Shown here in pieces: positions 1-7,847 of a stretch of 64,000 nucleotides of DNA; within the stretch, counting starts at the first letter, position 1, and every line of letters starts with the position of its first letter. The stretch comes from Nocardioides daedukensis. Lineage in GTDB: Bacteria; Actinomycetota; Actinomycetes; Propionibacteriales; Nocardioidaceae. The translations under genes and the position numbers were made by a program. The stretch covers positions 2,356,001 to 2,420,000 of the forward strand of contig NZ_JACCAA010000001.1 in assembly GCF_013408415.1 (NCBI RefSeq). Reading direction: 5' to 3'. Below the pieces are notes generated by a model that ran no database searches, had not been told where the DNA came from, and saw only the letters and a program-made list of their open reading frames with translations.

Positions 1-181
1 CGGCGACAAGCTCGGCTTCTACAAGCTCAACGTCGACGAGAACCCGCAGACTCCGGCCAGCTACCGCGTGACCGGCATCCCGACCATCAACGTCTACTCC
101 GGTGGCGAGGTCGTGAAGTCGATCGTCGGCGCCAAGCCGAAGGCTGCGTTGCTCAAGGAACTCGCCCCCTACATCGGCTGA
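1..181 (+). CDS. trxA: thioredoxin, C-terminal part (cut by window start)
   Basis: The open frame enters from the left edge and stops at 179-181, giving the last 59 residues of a thioredoxin-fold protein. The visible part holds the conserved cis-proline motif GIPT and the usual end of the fold (a beta hairpin with NVYSGGE, then a terminal helix). The CXXC active site would lie upstream of the window. Thioredoxin is a cytosolic disulfide reductase. A trxB-trxA pair beside parB-parA is the common actinobacterial order, which fits. The next gene converges on it with a 2-bp gap. Confidence 0.9.
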   Translation, partial: GDKLGFYKLNVDENPQTPASYRVTGIPTINVYSGGEVVKSIVGAKPKAALLKELAPYIG

Positions 182-183
182 GT

Positions 184-831
184 TCAATCGACACGGTTCG
201 CGCCGGAGGCCCGAGGGGTCTCCGGCGCGACGTGTTTCGGGCGTACGACGCCCAGCAGCCGGTCCAGCGCGTGCTCGACCTCCTCCTTCCAGCTGATGGT
301 GGAGTGCAGGTCCATCCGCATTCTCGGGTTGGTCGGGTGTGCTCGTTGGGTGCGGAAGCCGACGCTGGAGAGGAATCCCGTCGGCGCCACGCACCCCCCG
401 TTGCGCCCTCTCGAGTCGCCGAACGCCTCCACCGCGGTGCACCCTTCGCGTCGCACCAGGTCGCGCGCCATGCCCTGCACCATGAGGCGCCCCAACCCTC
501 CCCCGCGCATCGCGGGGTCGACGTACGCCGTGGTCAGCACGACGGCGTCGGGTGCCACGGGCCCGGCGGCGAACTGCTCGGCGCCGGGGACGAATCCCGG
601 CGGCGCATAGAGCAGATAGCCGCGCGGCTCGTCGTCGACCATCGCGACCTGTCCGCACGAGCCCCACTCGCGCAGCACCTCGCTGAGCCAGTCCCGCTTC
701 TGGGCACCGCACTCGTCCTCGTCGAGTCGTCCGCGCCGCACCGGGTCGAGTTCCCAGAACAGGCAGGCGCGACACGTGGGCGGCAGCGAGTCGAGCAGGT
801 CCGGGGTGATTCGCACGCTCTTGCGTGACAT
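184..831 (-). CDS. GNAT-family N-acetyltransferase
   Basis: A 215-residue protein with a GNAT acetyl-CoA-binding core. The stretch VDPAMRGGGLGRLMVQGMA (about residues 105-123) carries the R/Q-x-x-G-x-G/A pyrophosphate-binding motif after a beta strand. A following segment, FLSSVGFR, is typical of GNAT motif B. An N-terminal run with CRACLFWELDP and a cysteine near CGAQKRDW resembles a GNAT subgroup frequent in actinobacteria. The substrate cannot be told. The gene is transcribed toward trxA. A cwlM-type gene is often found at this place in relatives and is not seen here. Confidence 0.8.
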   Translation of the reverse strand: MSRKSVRITPDLLDSLPPTCRACLFWELDPVRRGRLDEDECGAQKRDWLSEVLREWGSCGQVAMVDDEPRGYLLYAPPGFVPGAEQFAAGPVAPDAVVLTTAYVDPAMRGGGLGRLMVQGMARDLVRREGCTAVEAFGDSRGRNGGCVAPTGFLSSVGFRTQRAHPTNPRMRMDLHSTISWKEEVEHALDRLLGVVRPKHVAPETPRASGANRVD

Positions 832-952
832 GGGTCCTCCGCGGGGTGAGGAACTGCCTGGCGAACTGGCTGGGCCCGGACCGCCCTGGTGGTGCGTGCC
901 TTGGCCTCTTCCGTCATGCTAGGACCTCCGAGCCAGCTTGAGGAGCCCTCCG

Positions 953-1726
953 TTGCGAGACATCACCTATCCGCCGATCATCCTGACCGCCAAGACCGCC
1001 TTCAAGGCGCTCGGGATGAACTTCCAGATGACCGGCACCGAGCACGTTCCTCGGTCCGGCGGGGTGCTGCTGGCCTGCAACCACATCGGGTACGCCGACT
1101 TCGTCTTCGGCGGTCTTGCCGCCAACCCGTCGGGCCGAATGGTCCGCTTCATGGCGAAGCGCGAAATCTTCGACACCCCCGTCGCCGGAGCGGTGATGCG
1201 GTCGATGCACCACATCCAGGTCGACCGAGGCGACGGGTTGGACTCCTTCAACGAGGCTGTCCGCTACCTCAAGGACGGCGAGGCGGTCGGCATCTTCCCC
1301 GAGGCCACGATCTCGCGCGCGTTCGAGCTCAAGGAGTTCAAGTCCGGTGCGGTGCGGATCGCCGCGGCGGCCGGTGTCCCGGTGCTGCCGGTGATCATGT
1401 GGGGCACCCAGCGATTGATGACCAAGGACCACCCGCGCGACTTCTCTCGAGGCAAGACGATCGCGCTCTCCGTCGGTGAGCCGCTCCACCCGACGGGCGA
1501 GGACGCCGTCGGTGAGACCCGAGAGCTCAAGGCGCGGATGAGTGAGCTGCTCGACCAGACCATTGCGAACTATCCGGCCGAGGAGCAGCCGCCCGGGTCG
1601 TGGTGGCTCCCGGCCAAGTTCGGTGGATCCGCTCCGACGCTGGAAGAGGCCGCCCGGCTCGACGCCGAGGAGAAGCGGGAGCGGGCTGCCAAGAAGGCTG
1701 CCAAGCGAGCCGCGAAGAAGAAGTAG
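953..1726 (+). CDS. 1-acyl-sn-glycerol-3-phosphate acyltransferase (PlsC-like)
   Basis: This acyltransferase transfers acyl groups onto lysophosphatidate or a related acceptor at the membrane. The HX4D catalytic motif is seen as NHIGYAD (about residue 41), and the substrate-binding motif is FPEATIS, a variant of FPEGT. I chose TTG at 953 because AGGAG lies 7 bases upstream. A TTG at 938 in the same frame has no such site. The last 20 residues are unusual, rich in Lys and Ala (ERAAKKAAKRAAKKK), which may bind anionic lipid or nucleic acid. Length is about 257 residues, normal for the family. The acceptor is uncertain. Confidence 0.85.
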   Translation: MRDITYPPIILTAKTAFKALGMNFQMTGTEHVPRSGGVLLACNHIGYADFVFGGLAANPSGRMVRFMAKREIFDTPVAGAVMRSMHHIQVDRGDGLDSFNEAVRYLKDGEAVGIFPEATISRAFELKEFKSGAVRIAAAAGVPVLPVIMWGTQRLMTKDHPRDFSRGKTIALSVGEPLHPTGEDAVGETRELKARMSELLDQTIANYPAEEQPPGSWWLPAKFGGSAPTLEEAARLDAEEKRERAAKKAAKRAAKKK

Positions 1727-1768
1727 CACTTCGACCTGGTGCGGGCACCCATTCCGGTGCCCTCATGC

Positions 1769-1807
1769 TGTTTCACGTGGAACATCGACGATGTCGATGT
1801 TCCACGT
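1769..1807. other. parS-like site 1 merged with an inverted repeat
   Basis: TGTTTCACGTGGAACA at 1769-1784 matches the 16-bp parS consensus with one mismatch. Its right part is also the left arm of a perfect 15-bp inverted repeat (1775-1789 with 1793-1807, loop GAT), so a second degenerate half-site follows. It lies between the convergent plsC and parB genes. It could bind ParB, act as a terminator hairpin, or do both. There is no T-tract. Confidence 0.7.
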
Positions 1808-2040
1808 TGCATTTCGGGACAGAACGGACAGCCGCTGGCGCGAAACTGAGCCGAGTGGCTGCCCGGGAGGATTCGGCTACTTCGCTCAAAATCGCTCTCA
1901 CAGAACCACAAACCTATATATCGCTTTATCGACATATTGACTTGTCGGGCTGTTTGCGTCTTTGGCAATCCGTTGCGTCGTCAAGCCGGACCTCGCGGAC
2001 GCGGGGCATGATCGGGGTCTGTCGTTGACTCCGAGTGACC
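1808..2040. other. non-coding gap with an AT-rich patch
   Basis: No convincing gene is seen between the parS hairpin and the parB stop. Bases about 1895-1945 are much more AT-rich than the rest of the window (for example CCTATATATCG and CGACATATTGAC). The gap lies between two convergent genes, so it is not an obvious promoter for either. Confidence 0.5.
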
Positions 2041-3144
2041 TCAGATCGGTCGGTCGCTCCGGTTGCGCGGATCCATGATGTCGACGATCCGTCGCAGGTC
2101 CTCCATCGAGGCGAACTCGACGGTGATCTTCCCCTTCGACTTGCCCAGGTCGACCTTCACCCGGGTCTCGAAGCGGTCAGAGAGTCGCTCGCCGAGATCC
2201 TCCAGGCCGGGAGCAGTTGGCTTGCGCCGCGTGGTGCGGGAACGGCCACCGAGGTCACCCACGGCCACGATCTCCTCGAGGCCACGCACCGAGATGCCCT
2301 CGGCAACCGCACGCTGGGCGAGGCGGTCCTGGACCTCTGGGTCCTCCACCGACAGCAGCGAGCGGGCGTGGCCGGCAGAGAGCACACCGGCCGCAACCCG
2401 GCGTTGGACGGCCGGCGAGAGCTTGAGCAGGCGCAACGTGTTGGAGATCTGCGGGCGAGAGCGGCCGATCCGCTGCGCGAGCTCCTCGTGCGTGCACCCG
2501 AAGTCCTCGAGGAGCTGGCCGTAGGCGGACGCTTCCTCCAGCGGGTTCAGCTCGGAGCGGTGCAGGTTCTCCAGGAGGGCGTCCCGGAGCATGTCGTTGT
2601 CCTCGGTCTGCCGAACGATCGCCGGGATCTCCGTCAGGCCCGCCTCTTGGGAAGCCCGCCAACGCCGCTCACCCATGATCAGTTCATAGGCGGCCTCGCC
2701 GTCCACGTCCTCGTCCAGTCGACGTACGACCACGGGCTGCAGGAGCCCGATCTCGCGAATCGAGTGCACCAGCTCCGCCATTGCCTCTTCTTCGAAGACG
2801 TGGCGGGGCTGACGCGCGTTCGGGGTGATGCTGGTGATCGGGAGCTCGGCGAAGTAGGCCCCGGCGACGAGCTCCTCAGGAGCCTCGCCACCCCCGGCGG
2901 CGCTGTCCGTCGGGCTCGCGGTCGTCCCAGAGGCGCTGCTGGAGCCCACATTGTGGCTCCGGGAGGCATCCACCGAGAACGAGGTGCCACCGAAGGTGCG
3001 TGCGTCGACCTCCGTGCCGCCTGTTTCACGTGAAACCTCGCCATTGGCGGCTTCGTGTGAGCTCGGCGGGGGAGTCTGGGGCTCGGTGGGGATCAGGGCG
3101 CCCAGACCCCGGCCAAGACCGCGACGCTGCTTCTTCTGGTTCAT
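2041..3144 (-). CDS. parB: chromosome partitioning protein ParB
   Basis: ParB binds parS, slides as a CTP-dependent clamp and loads condensin near the origin. About 130 residues of low-complexity N-terminus precede the core. The CTP-binding box GERRWRA is near residue 177, preceded by the ITPNARQPR motif. A helix-turn-helix region follows ([19 protein letters not shown], about residue 225). The C-terminal dimer domain ends at 367. The start ATG overlaps the parA stop in an ATGA, so translation is coupled. A parS site is embedded in the N-terminal region and encodes VSRET at about residue 38. Confidence 0.97.
   Translation of the reverse strand: MNQKKQRRGLGRGLGALIPTEPQTPPPSSHEAANGEVSRETGGTEVDARTFGGTSFSVDASRSHNVGSSSASGTTASPTDSAAGGGEAPEELVAGAYFAELPITSITPNARQPRHVFEEEAMAELVHSIREIGLLQPVVVRRLDEDVDGEAAYELIMGERRWRASQEAGLTEIPAIVRQTEDNDMLRDALLENLHRSELNPLEEASAYGQLLEDFGCTHEELAQRIGRSRPQISNTLRLLKLSPAVQRRVAAGVLSAGHARSLLSVEDPEVQDRLAQRAVAEGISVRGLEEIVAVGDLGGRSRTTRRKPTAPGLEDLGERLSDRFETRVKVDLGKSKGKITVEFASMEDLRRIVDIMDPRNRSDRPI
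3022..3037. other. parS site 2, inside parB
   Basis: TGTTTCACGTGAAACC matches the parS consensus except for the last base. On the coding strand of parB it reads in frame as Val-Ser-Arg-Glu-Thr, in the disordered N-terminal segment where such an insertion would be tolerated. Confidence 0.93.
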
Positions 3145-4121
3145 GCCTTGATTCCCCTCGTGGCGATCTCGCGTGCAGCCTCCAAATAGCTGAGCGCACC
3201 CGGTGAGACGGGATCGTAGGTGATTACCGTCTGCCCGTAGGAGGGGGCCTCGGAAACACGCACAGAACGCGGGATGGACGTCTTCAGGACCGTGTCACCG
3301 AAGTGCTCGCGAACCTCGTCCGCGACACCGGCAGCGAGCCGGGTGCGAGCGTCGTACATCGTGATCAGGATGGTGGAGACGGTGAGCCGGCTGTTCAGGT
3401 GCTGCTTGACCATGTCGACGGTCTCGAGGAGCTGGCCGAGGCCCTCCAGCGCGTAGTACTCCGCCTGGATCGGGATCAGCATCTCCTCGCCGGCCACCAG
3501 AGCGTTCAGGGTGAGCAGTCCGAGGCTCGGGGGGCAGTCGATGAGCACGTAGTCGAATCGATCCTCACCGACGTCAGCGAGGCTTCCGACCAGTGGGTGA
3601 CCGTGGATAGCCTTGTGCAGGCGGCTTTCGCGGGCAACCACGGAGACGAGCTCGATCTCGGCGCCGGCCAGGTCGATCGTGGCGGGAACCACCCACAGGT
3701 TCGCCAGTTCCTCGCTCTCGGTGGCGACCTCGGCCAGCGTCGAGCCATCGACGAGCATGTCGTAGGTCGAGGGCACCCCGCGGTGATGGTCGACGGCGAG
3801 AGCGGTGGACGCGTTGCCCTGGGGGTCGAGGTCGATGACCAGGACTCGTTGCCCGAGCTGGCCCAGAGCGGCGGCCAGGTTGACCGTGGTGGTGGTCTTG
3901 CCGACCCCGCCCTTCTGGTTGGCCACGACCATCACCCGGGTGCGATCCGGGCGCTGCATCCCGTCCGTGCGCAAGGCCTGGCTCCGGGCACGCACCGAGT
4001 GCTCCACCGCGCGAGCGAGCGGGGTGGTGTCGTCCTGGAAACTCTGACTCCGTTCGGCCAGATCAGCCGCCGTTCGTACGACGTACCCCGTGTCGTTCGT
4101 CGACGTTTCACGTGAAACCAC
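3141..4121 (-). CDS. parA: chromosome partitioning ATPase ParA
   Basis: ParA is a deviant Walker ATPase that moves ParB-parS complexes. The motif [14 protein letters not shown] (about residue 70), [14 protein letters not shown] and the DCPPSLG switch are visible. The frame is open further upstream, but I place the start at GTG 4121. The purine-rich AGGAAGAGG lies 5 bases before it, and the product then begins MVSRETS, parallel to rsmG. This gives 326 residues. A DnaA box sits just before the ribosome site. It is the upstream partner of parB, with a 4-base overlap. Confidence 0.95.
   Translation of the reverse strand: MVSRETSTNDTGYVVRTAADLAERSQSFQDDTTPLARAVEHSVRARSQALRTDGMQRPDRTRVMVVANQKGGVGKTTTTVNLAAALGQLGQRVLVIDLDPQGNASTALAVDHHRGVPSTYDMLVDGSTLAEVATESEELANLWVVPATIDLAGAEIELVSVVARESRLHKAIHGHPLVGSLADVGEDRFDYVLIDCPPSLGLLTLNALVAGEEMLIPIQAEYYALEGLGQLLETVDMVKQHLNSRLTVSTILITMYDARTRLAAGVADEVREHFGDTVLKTSIPRSVRVSEAPSYGQTVITYDPVSPGALSYLEAAREIATRGIKA
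4104..4119. other. parS site 3, at the parA start
   Basis: CGTTTCACGTGAAACC has a 14-bp perfect palindromic core. It begins directly after the proposed GTG start of parA and encodes VSRET as residues 2-6. ParB bound here would sit on the translation start region of its own operon. Confidence 0.9.
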
Positions 4122-4134
4122 GGATGCCTCTTCC

Positions 4135-4164
4135 TGTGGACAAACTGCCCGAACCTGTGGATGA
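4135..4164. promoter_or_regulatory. two DnaA boxes upstream of parA
   Basis: TGTGGACAA (4135-4143) and TGTGGATGA (4156-4164) are reverse-strand DnaA boxes spaced 21 bp apart, about two helical turns. They are in the parA leader, between the rsmG stop and the parA ribosome site. A weaker GTGGAAAA lies at about 4191. DnaA could regulate parAB from here; this is inference. Confidence 0.7.
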
Positions 4165-4204
4165 CCACGCTCAGCGAGCGCATTTCGTCGGTGGAAAACT
4201 CTGT

Positions 4205-4945
4205 TCAGGAACGGCGTCGGGGCTTGGCCTTGCGACCCGTTCCACGCTTCGAGGATGATGAACGATCCCGAGCGCCCAAAACTACCTGTGCCGGGTCGGC
4301 CCATGCCACCCGGACCGCATAAGTGTGTGGATCAACGATGCCGACTCCGAGGTCCAGCATCTCCGGAGCGGCACACTTCAACGTGCGCAGCACCCCGGCG
4401 GCCTCGGTGATCTCATCCGCCACCGAGCTGCCCTTCATCGCGACCAAGGCGCCTTCGGGTCGGACCAATGGCATCGACCAACCGAGCAGGCGACCCAGGG
4501 GAGCGACCGCTCGCGAGGTCACCGTGTCGAACCAGCGCTCGCCGTGGAGAGCATCGGCCCGTCCGCGGACGACCTCGACATTGTCGAGCTCGAACTCCTC
4601 CACTACCTCGGAGAGATAGGTGGTCCGTCGCAATAACGGCTCGACCAGGGTGATCTGGAGGTCGGGGCGCGCGATGGCGAGGACCAGGCCGGGCAGGCCG
4701 GCACCGCTTCCGATGTCACAGACGCTGACACCCTCGTCGATCGCCTCACCCAGGACCGCGCAGTTGAGCAGGTGGCGTTCCCACAGTCGAGGCACCTCAC
4801 GAGGGCCGATCAGTCCGCGGACCACACCGTCGGTGGCCAACGAGGCAGCGTAGGCCTCGATCAGGGGGAGTCGTGCAGACGGAAACACCCCCCGCGCAGA
4901 CTCCGGCGTCGCCGGCAGCGCAGGGGGTGTTTCACGTGAAACCAT
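4205..4945 (-). CDS. rsmG: 16S rRNA (guanine527-N7)-methyltransferase RsmG
   Basis: RsmG (GidB) methylates G527 of 16S rRNA using SAM. The SAM-binding motif VCDIGSGAGLPGLVLA (about residue 79) and the following acidic VEPLLRR strand are clear. The C-terminal tail is basic (KRGTGRKAKPRRRS). I chose ATG 4945, which follows the khpB stop by 10 bases and gives 246 residues. The frame is open further upstream but would overlap khpB. The product begins MVSRET because a parS site directly follows the start codon. Confidence 0.95.
   Translation of the reverse strand: MVSRETPPALPATPESARGVFPSARLPLIEAYAASLATDGVVRGLIGPREVPRLWERHLLNCAVLGEAIDEGVSVCDIGSGAGLPGLVLAIARPDLQITLVEPLLRRTTYLSEVVEEFELDNVEVVRGRADALHGERWFDTVTSRAVAPLGRLLGWSMPLVRPEGALVAMKGSSVADEITEAAGVLRTLKCAAPEMLDLGVGIVDPHTYAVRVAWADPAQVVLGARDRSSSSKRGTGRKAKPRRRS
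4928..4943. other. parS site 4, at the rsmG start
   Basis: TGTTTCACGTGAAACC differs from the consensus only in the last base. The reverse strand reads ATG immediately followed by GTTTCACGTGAAAC, so the site encodes VSRET at residues 2-6 of RsmG. Confidence 0.93.
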
Positions 4946-4955
4946 GATCAGTCCA

Positions 4956-5495
4956 TCAGCCCGGGAGTACGACGACGAAGCGACGCGGCTCGGCGCCTTC
5001 CGACTCCGACTGGCAGCCACCGGCGGCGACTGCGTCGTGGACCACCTTGCGCTCGAAAGGCGACATCGGGTCGAGGCGGACCGGCTCGCCGGTCTCCTTG
5101 ACCCTGGCCACCGTCTCCTCGGCCAGCTTGACCAAGGAGGTCTTCTGGTCCGCGCGGTAACCACCGATGTCGAGCATCATCCGCGAGCGCTCGCCGGTCT
5201 CGCGGTAGACGGCGAGGCGGGTCAGCTCCTGCAGAGCGTCGAGCACCTCACCCTTGGGGCCGACCAGCTGGGAGAGGTCGGCACCGACGATGGAGACCGC
5301 GGCGCGGTCACCCTCGACGTCCATGTCCAGGTCGCCATCGAGGTCGGCGATGTCGAGGAGCTCCTCGAGATAGTCGGCAGCGATGTCGCCCTCGTTCTCC
5401 AGGCGCTCGACCCGCGACGGACGCGACTCGTTCTCGATGGAAACGGGCGCGGTCTCGTCGATCTCTTCAGTGACCTGGCTGATTTCGTCGCTCAC
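4956..5495 (-). CDS. khpB: RNA-binding KH/R3H protein (KhpB/Jag)
   Basis: A 179-residue RNA-binding protein. An acidic N-terminus of about 40 residues comes first. A KH-like domain holds SQLVGPKGEVLDALQELTRLAV (GPKG loop, about residue 80). A C-terminal R3H domain contains the ERKVVHDAV segment. The Jag-N domain found in Firmicutes is not present, as usual in actinobacteria. KhpB is known in other bacteria to bind transcripts linked to cell division. It lies between yidC and rsmG in the conserved leftward operon, 29 bases after yidC. Confidence 0.92.
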   Translation of the reverse strand: MSDEISQVTEEIDETAPVSIENESRPSRVERLENEGDIAADYLEELLDIADLDGDLDMDVEGDRAAVSIVGADLSQLVGPKGEVLDALQELTRLAVYRETGERSRMMLDIGGYRADQKTSLVKLAEETVARVKETGEPVRLDPMSPFERKVVHDAVAAGGCQSESEGAEPRRFVVVLPG

Positions 5496-5524
5496 GTGTG
5501 CAAACTCCTTGTGCGGTGGTTAGG

Positions 5525-6508
5525 TCAGGAACGCTTCTTCGGCGGGTTCTTCTTGGTTCCGCCGGAGCGTTGGCTACGGGGCTGCTTCTTCGGCTGGACG
5601 CGCGGGATCGGCTTGATCTCCTCGGCCTGCGCCGCTGCTTCTTCCGCAGCCAGGTCAGCCTCGGAGACGCCGCCCTTGCGCAGGGCCTTGGCCTTCTCGC
5701 GGTCTTCCTTGGCCTTGGCGGCAGGAGTGCCCGGAACGGGGTTGTTGCGGATGACGTAGAACTGCTGGCCCATGGTCCACAGGTTGGAGACGGTCCAGTA
5801 GATGAGGACGCCGATCGGGAAGGCGATACCACCGACGGCGAAGACGACCGGGAGGACATAGAGCAGCATCTTCTGCTGCTGGGCGTACTGCCCGGTGAGG
5901 GCCGAGGCCGGCATGTTCTTGGTCATCAGCTGACGCTGGGTGAAGAACGTCGTGACGAGCATGCAGACCACGAAGAACAGCGCCATCATCTGGATGCCAC
6001 GGTCACCGTCGGCACCCAGGAACGTGCCCGCGAGGTCGACACCGAAGAGCTGGGAGTCACCGAACTGGCGAGCCATGGTCTCGTCGAGGATGCCGTGGGC
6101 CTTGCCCTTCTTCGCCGCCTGGTCGAGCAGGCGGAAGAGGGCCAGGAAGATCGGCATCTGCAGCAGGATCGGCAGACAGGAGGCGAACGGGTTGGTGCCC
6201 GACTCCTTGTAGAGAGCCATCGTCTCCTGAGCGAGGCGCTCACGGTCGTGGCCGTACTTCTTCTGCAGTTCCTTCACCTTGGGCTGCAGGAGCTGCATGT
6301 TGCGCGAGGACTTGATCTGCTTCACGAACAGCGGGATCAGCAGCGCACGGATGACCACCGTGAGTCCTACGATCGACAGCGCCCAGGTGGCACCGGAGGC
6401 CGGGTCCATGAACGTGCTGAAGAGCTTGTGGAAGCCGACCAGCACGACGGAGATCGCGTAGTACAGCGGCACCATGATGAAGTGGCCGATATCGCCGAGG
6501 AAGGACAC
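5525..6508 (-). CDS. yidC: membrane protein insertase YidC
   Basis: YidC inserts proteins into the cytoplasmic membrane alone or with SecYEG. The 327-residue product has five expected membrane segments. The conserved TM arginine is in VVIRALLIPLF (about residue 54), followed by the cytoplasmic helical hairpin KVKELQKKYG. TM pairs lie around FASCLPILLQMPIFLALF and near YVLPVVFAVGG. The C-terminal tail of about 65 residues is very basic (ending NPPKKRS), likely for ribosome contact. Its ATG abuts the yidD stop. Confidence 0.96.
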   Translation of the reverse strand: MSFLGDIGHFIMVPLYYAISVVLVGFHKLFSTFMDPASGATWALSIVGLTVVIRALLIPLFVKQIKSSRNMQLLQPKVKELQKKYGHDRERLAQETMALYKESGTNPFASCLPILLQMPIFLALFRLLDQAAKKGKAHGILDETMARQFGDSQLFGVDLAGTFLGADGDRGIQMMALFFVVCMLVTTFFTQRQLMTKNMPASALTGQYAQQQKMLLYVLPVVFAVGGIAFPIGVLIYWTVSNLWTMGQQFYVIRNNPVPGTPAAKAKEDREKAKALRKGGVSEADLAAEEAAAQAEEIKPIPRVQPKKQPRSQRSGGTKKNPPKKRS

Positions 6509-6778
6509 TCAGGCTCCTTGGGAAGGGGCTGGAACTGCAGGACTGGGCTTGTTCTCGTGCTGAACCTTGGGTGGGACCTTGTCCACGCCGCCGGCGGCCC
6601 ATGGGTGACAGCGTGCCAGACGACGAACAGCCAGCCACGAGCCCTTGATGCTGCCGTGGACGGTGACTGCCTCGAGCGCGTAGGCCGAACAGCTGGGGTA
6701 GTAGCGGCAGACCTGACCGTAGAGCGGGCTGATCACGGCCCGATAGGCCTTGAGCAGGGCGATCAAGACATATTTCAC
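6509..6778 (-). CDS. yidD: membrane protein insertion efficiency factor YidD
   Basis: A small protein of 89 residues with the invariant family motif YRYYPSCSAYALEAV-like core, seen as CRYYPSCSAYALEA, and a following WLAVRRLARCHPWAAGG stretch. YidD aids membrane protein insertion together with YidC. I chose GTG 6778 because it overlaps the rnpA stop in GTGA and starts MKYVLIALLKAYR. A longer frame would sit inside rnpA. The tail after residue 70 is proline-rich and variable. The stop directly abuts the yidC start. Confidence 0.93.
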   Translation of the reverse strand: MKYVLIALLKAYRAVISPLYGQVCRYYPSCSAYALEAVTVHGSIKGSWLAVRRLARCHPWAAGGVDKVPPKVQHENKPSPAVPAPSQGA

Positions 6779-7152
6779 CGGAGTGCTCCGGCGCCCGCAG
6801 GGCTGGACAGGCGGTTGGGGAGGACCTTGGACAGGCACTGGTCCAGATCAGCAGCCAGCTGGGGCCCCGAGGCGCCACCGGAAGCCGGAGTCGCCCGGAC
6901 CACGAGCACACCACTGGCCGGGAGCAGCTCAAGCCGTTCCCGGACCAGGTGACGAAGACGCCGCTTCACCCTGTTGCGCGTGACCGCGTTGCCGACTGCC
7001 TTGCTCACCACGAATCCGACTCGAACGGGATGCTCGACCCCCTCCGGCGCCCACAGGTGAGCGACGAGGGTTCGGGATCCGCCACGGCGGCCCTTGCGGG
7101 AGGCCGAGCGGAAGTCAGGGCCGCTGGTGAGGCGGTGCTCCCGTGGCAGCAC
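6775..7152 (-). CDS. rnpA: ribonuclease P protein component
   Basis: The protein subunit of RNase P, which matures the 5' ends of tRNAs. It has 125 residues. The signature RNR motif is in NAVTRNRVKRRLRHLVRE (about residues 56-73), and the N-terminal LPREHRLTSGPDFR is typical. It follows rpmH by 25 bases and overlaps yidD by 4, so the rpmH-rnpA-yidD-yidC order is intact. Confidence 0.96.
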   Translation of the reverse strand: MLPREHRLTSGPDFRSASRKGRRGGSRTLVAHLWAPEGVEHPVRVGFVVSKAVGNAVTRNRVKRRLRHLVRERLELLPASGVLVVRATPASGGASGPQLAADLDQCLSKVLPNRLSSPAGAGALR

Positions 7153-7177
7153 GTCCGCGCGGAATCAGCAGCGGGGC

Positions 7178-7315
7178 TCAGACAGCGAGCTTGCTGCGAC
7201 CCTTGCGGCGACGGCCGTTGAGAATGGCGCGGCCGGCGCGGGTGCGCATGCGCAGGCGGAAACCGTGCACCTTGTGACGGCGGCGGTTGTTCGGCTGGTA
7301 GGTACGCTTGCTCAC
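7178..7315 (-). CDS. rpmH: 50S ribosomal protein L34
   Basis: The product is 45 residues, basic, beginning [20 protein letters not shown] and holding [11 protein letters not shown] and the RRRKGRSKL end, the full L34 pattern. The start is GTG 7315. The frame is open far upstream, but that part has no L34 similarity. It is the first gene of the leftward operon, diverging from dnaA. Confidence 0.97.
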   Translation of the reverse strand: MSKRTYQPNNRRRHKVHGFRLRMRTRAGRAILNGRRRKGRSKLAV

Positions 7316-7847
7316 GACTAAAACTCCCCTAAAGGACTGTGCAACGGAAAAAATCGGGTTCATCTCGGTAAACACGGGCACCGGTGCCCTGGTGGGCGGC
7401 CCACGGTGCAGCGCAGGTTCGGCTGGCACCGCCCAGCCACGCGCACAACTCCCTGCTGACTGATCAGGGAAGGGCGAGCGTGGACATGCGGCACCGGTCG
7501 ACACCGGGGTGACCAAGTCACGGTACGCGCTGGGCAAGAACAGGGTCAAACCCACCAAGGCCGAACCTGTGGATGACGGCTTGATCGAGGGCCCTCCGGC
7601 GGGTTAGGTTCGCCCGTGTTCGGTCCCTTTTTGGGGGCACTTCATGCACAGGTCGACCCCCTTCGTGACGTGTGTCACAGAACCGGTCTTTGTGCCCCTG
7701 ACCTGCACGAACACCATGCACCAACTCTGGTCCCGACAGCTTCGGACCGGTTAATCCACAGCGAGTGAGCGTGGTTCACAGCCTGTGGAAAAGAATGTGG
7801 ACAACTTTTTGGCGTGACCAAGGCGACTGCCTACTTTCGCCAGCAAT
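7316..7847. promoter_or_regulatory. rpmH-dnaA intergenic region with DnaA boxes
   Basis: This 532-bp gap between the divergent rpmH and dnaA genes holds no convincing gene. DnaA-box-like sequences are TGTGGATGA (7568-7576), TTAATCCACA (7751-7760), TGTGGAAAA (7784-7792) and TGTGGACAA (7796-7804). The last three lie within 100 bp of the dnaA start, which fits autoregulation of dnaA and an origin-side cluster. It must also hold the rpmH and dnaA promoters, which I could not place with certainty. Confidence 0.8.

Noticed and set aside
232..828. Open frame opposite the GNAT gene
   Set aside because: It is the antisense shadow of the GNAT gene, with no ribosome site and an Arg/Pro/Ala-rich translation.
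4205..5164. Longer rsmG start upstream of 4945
   Set aside because: It would overlap khpB for over 200 bases and lacks a ribosome site; the parS-adjacent ATG gives the normal length.
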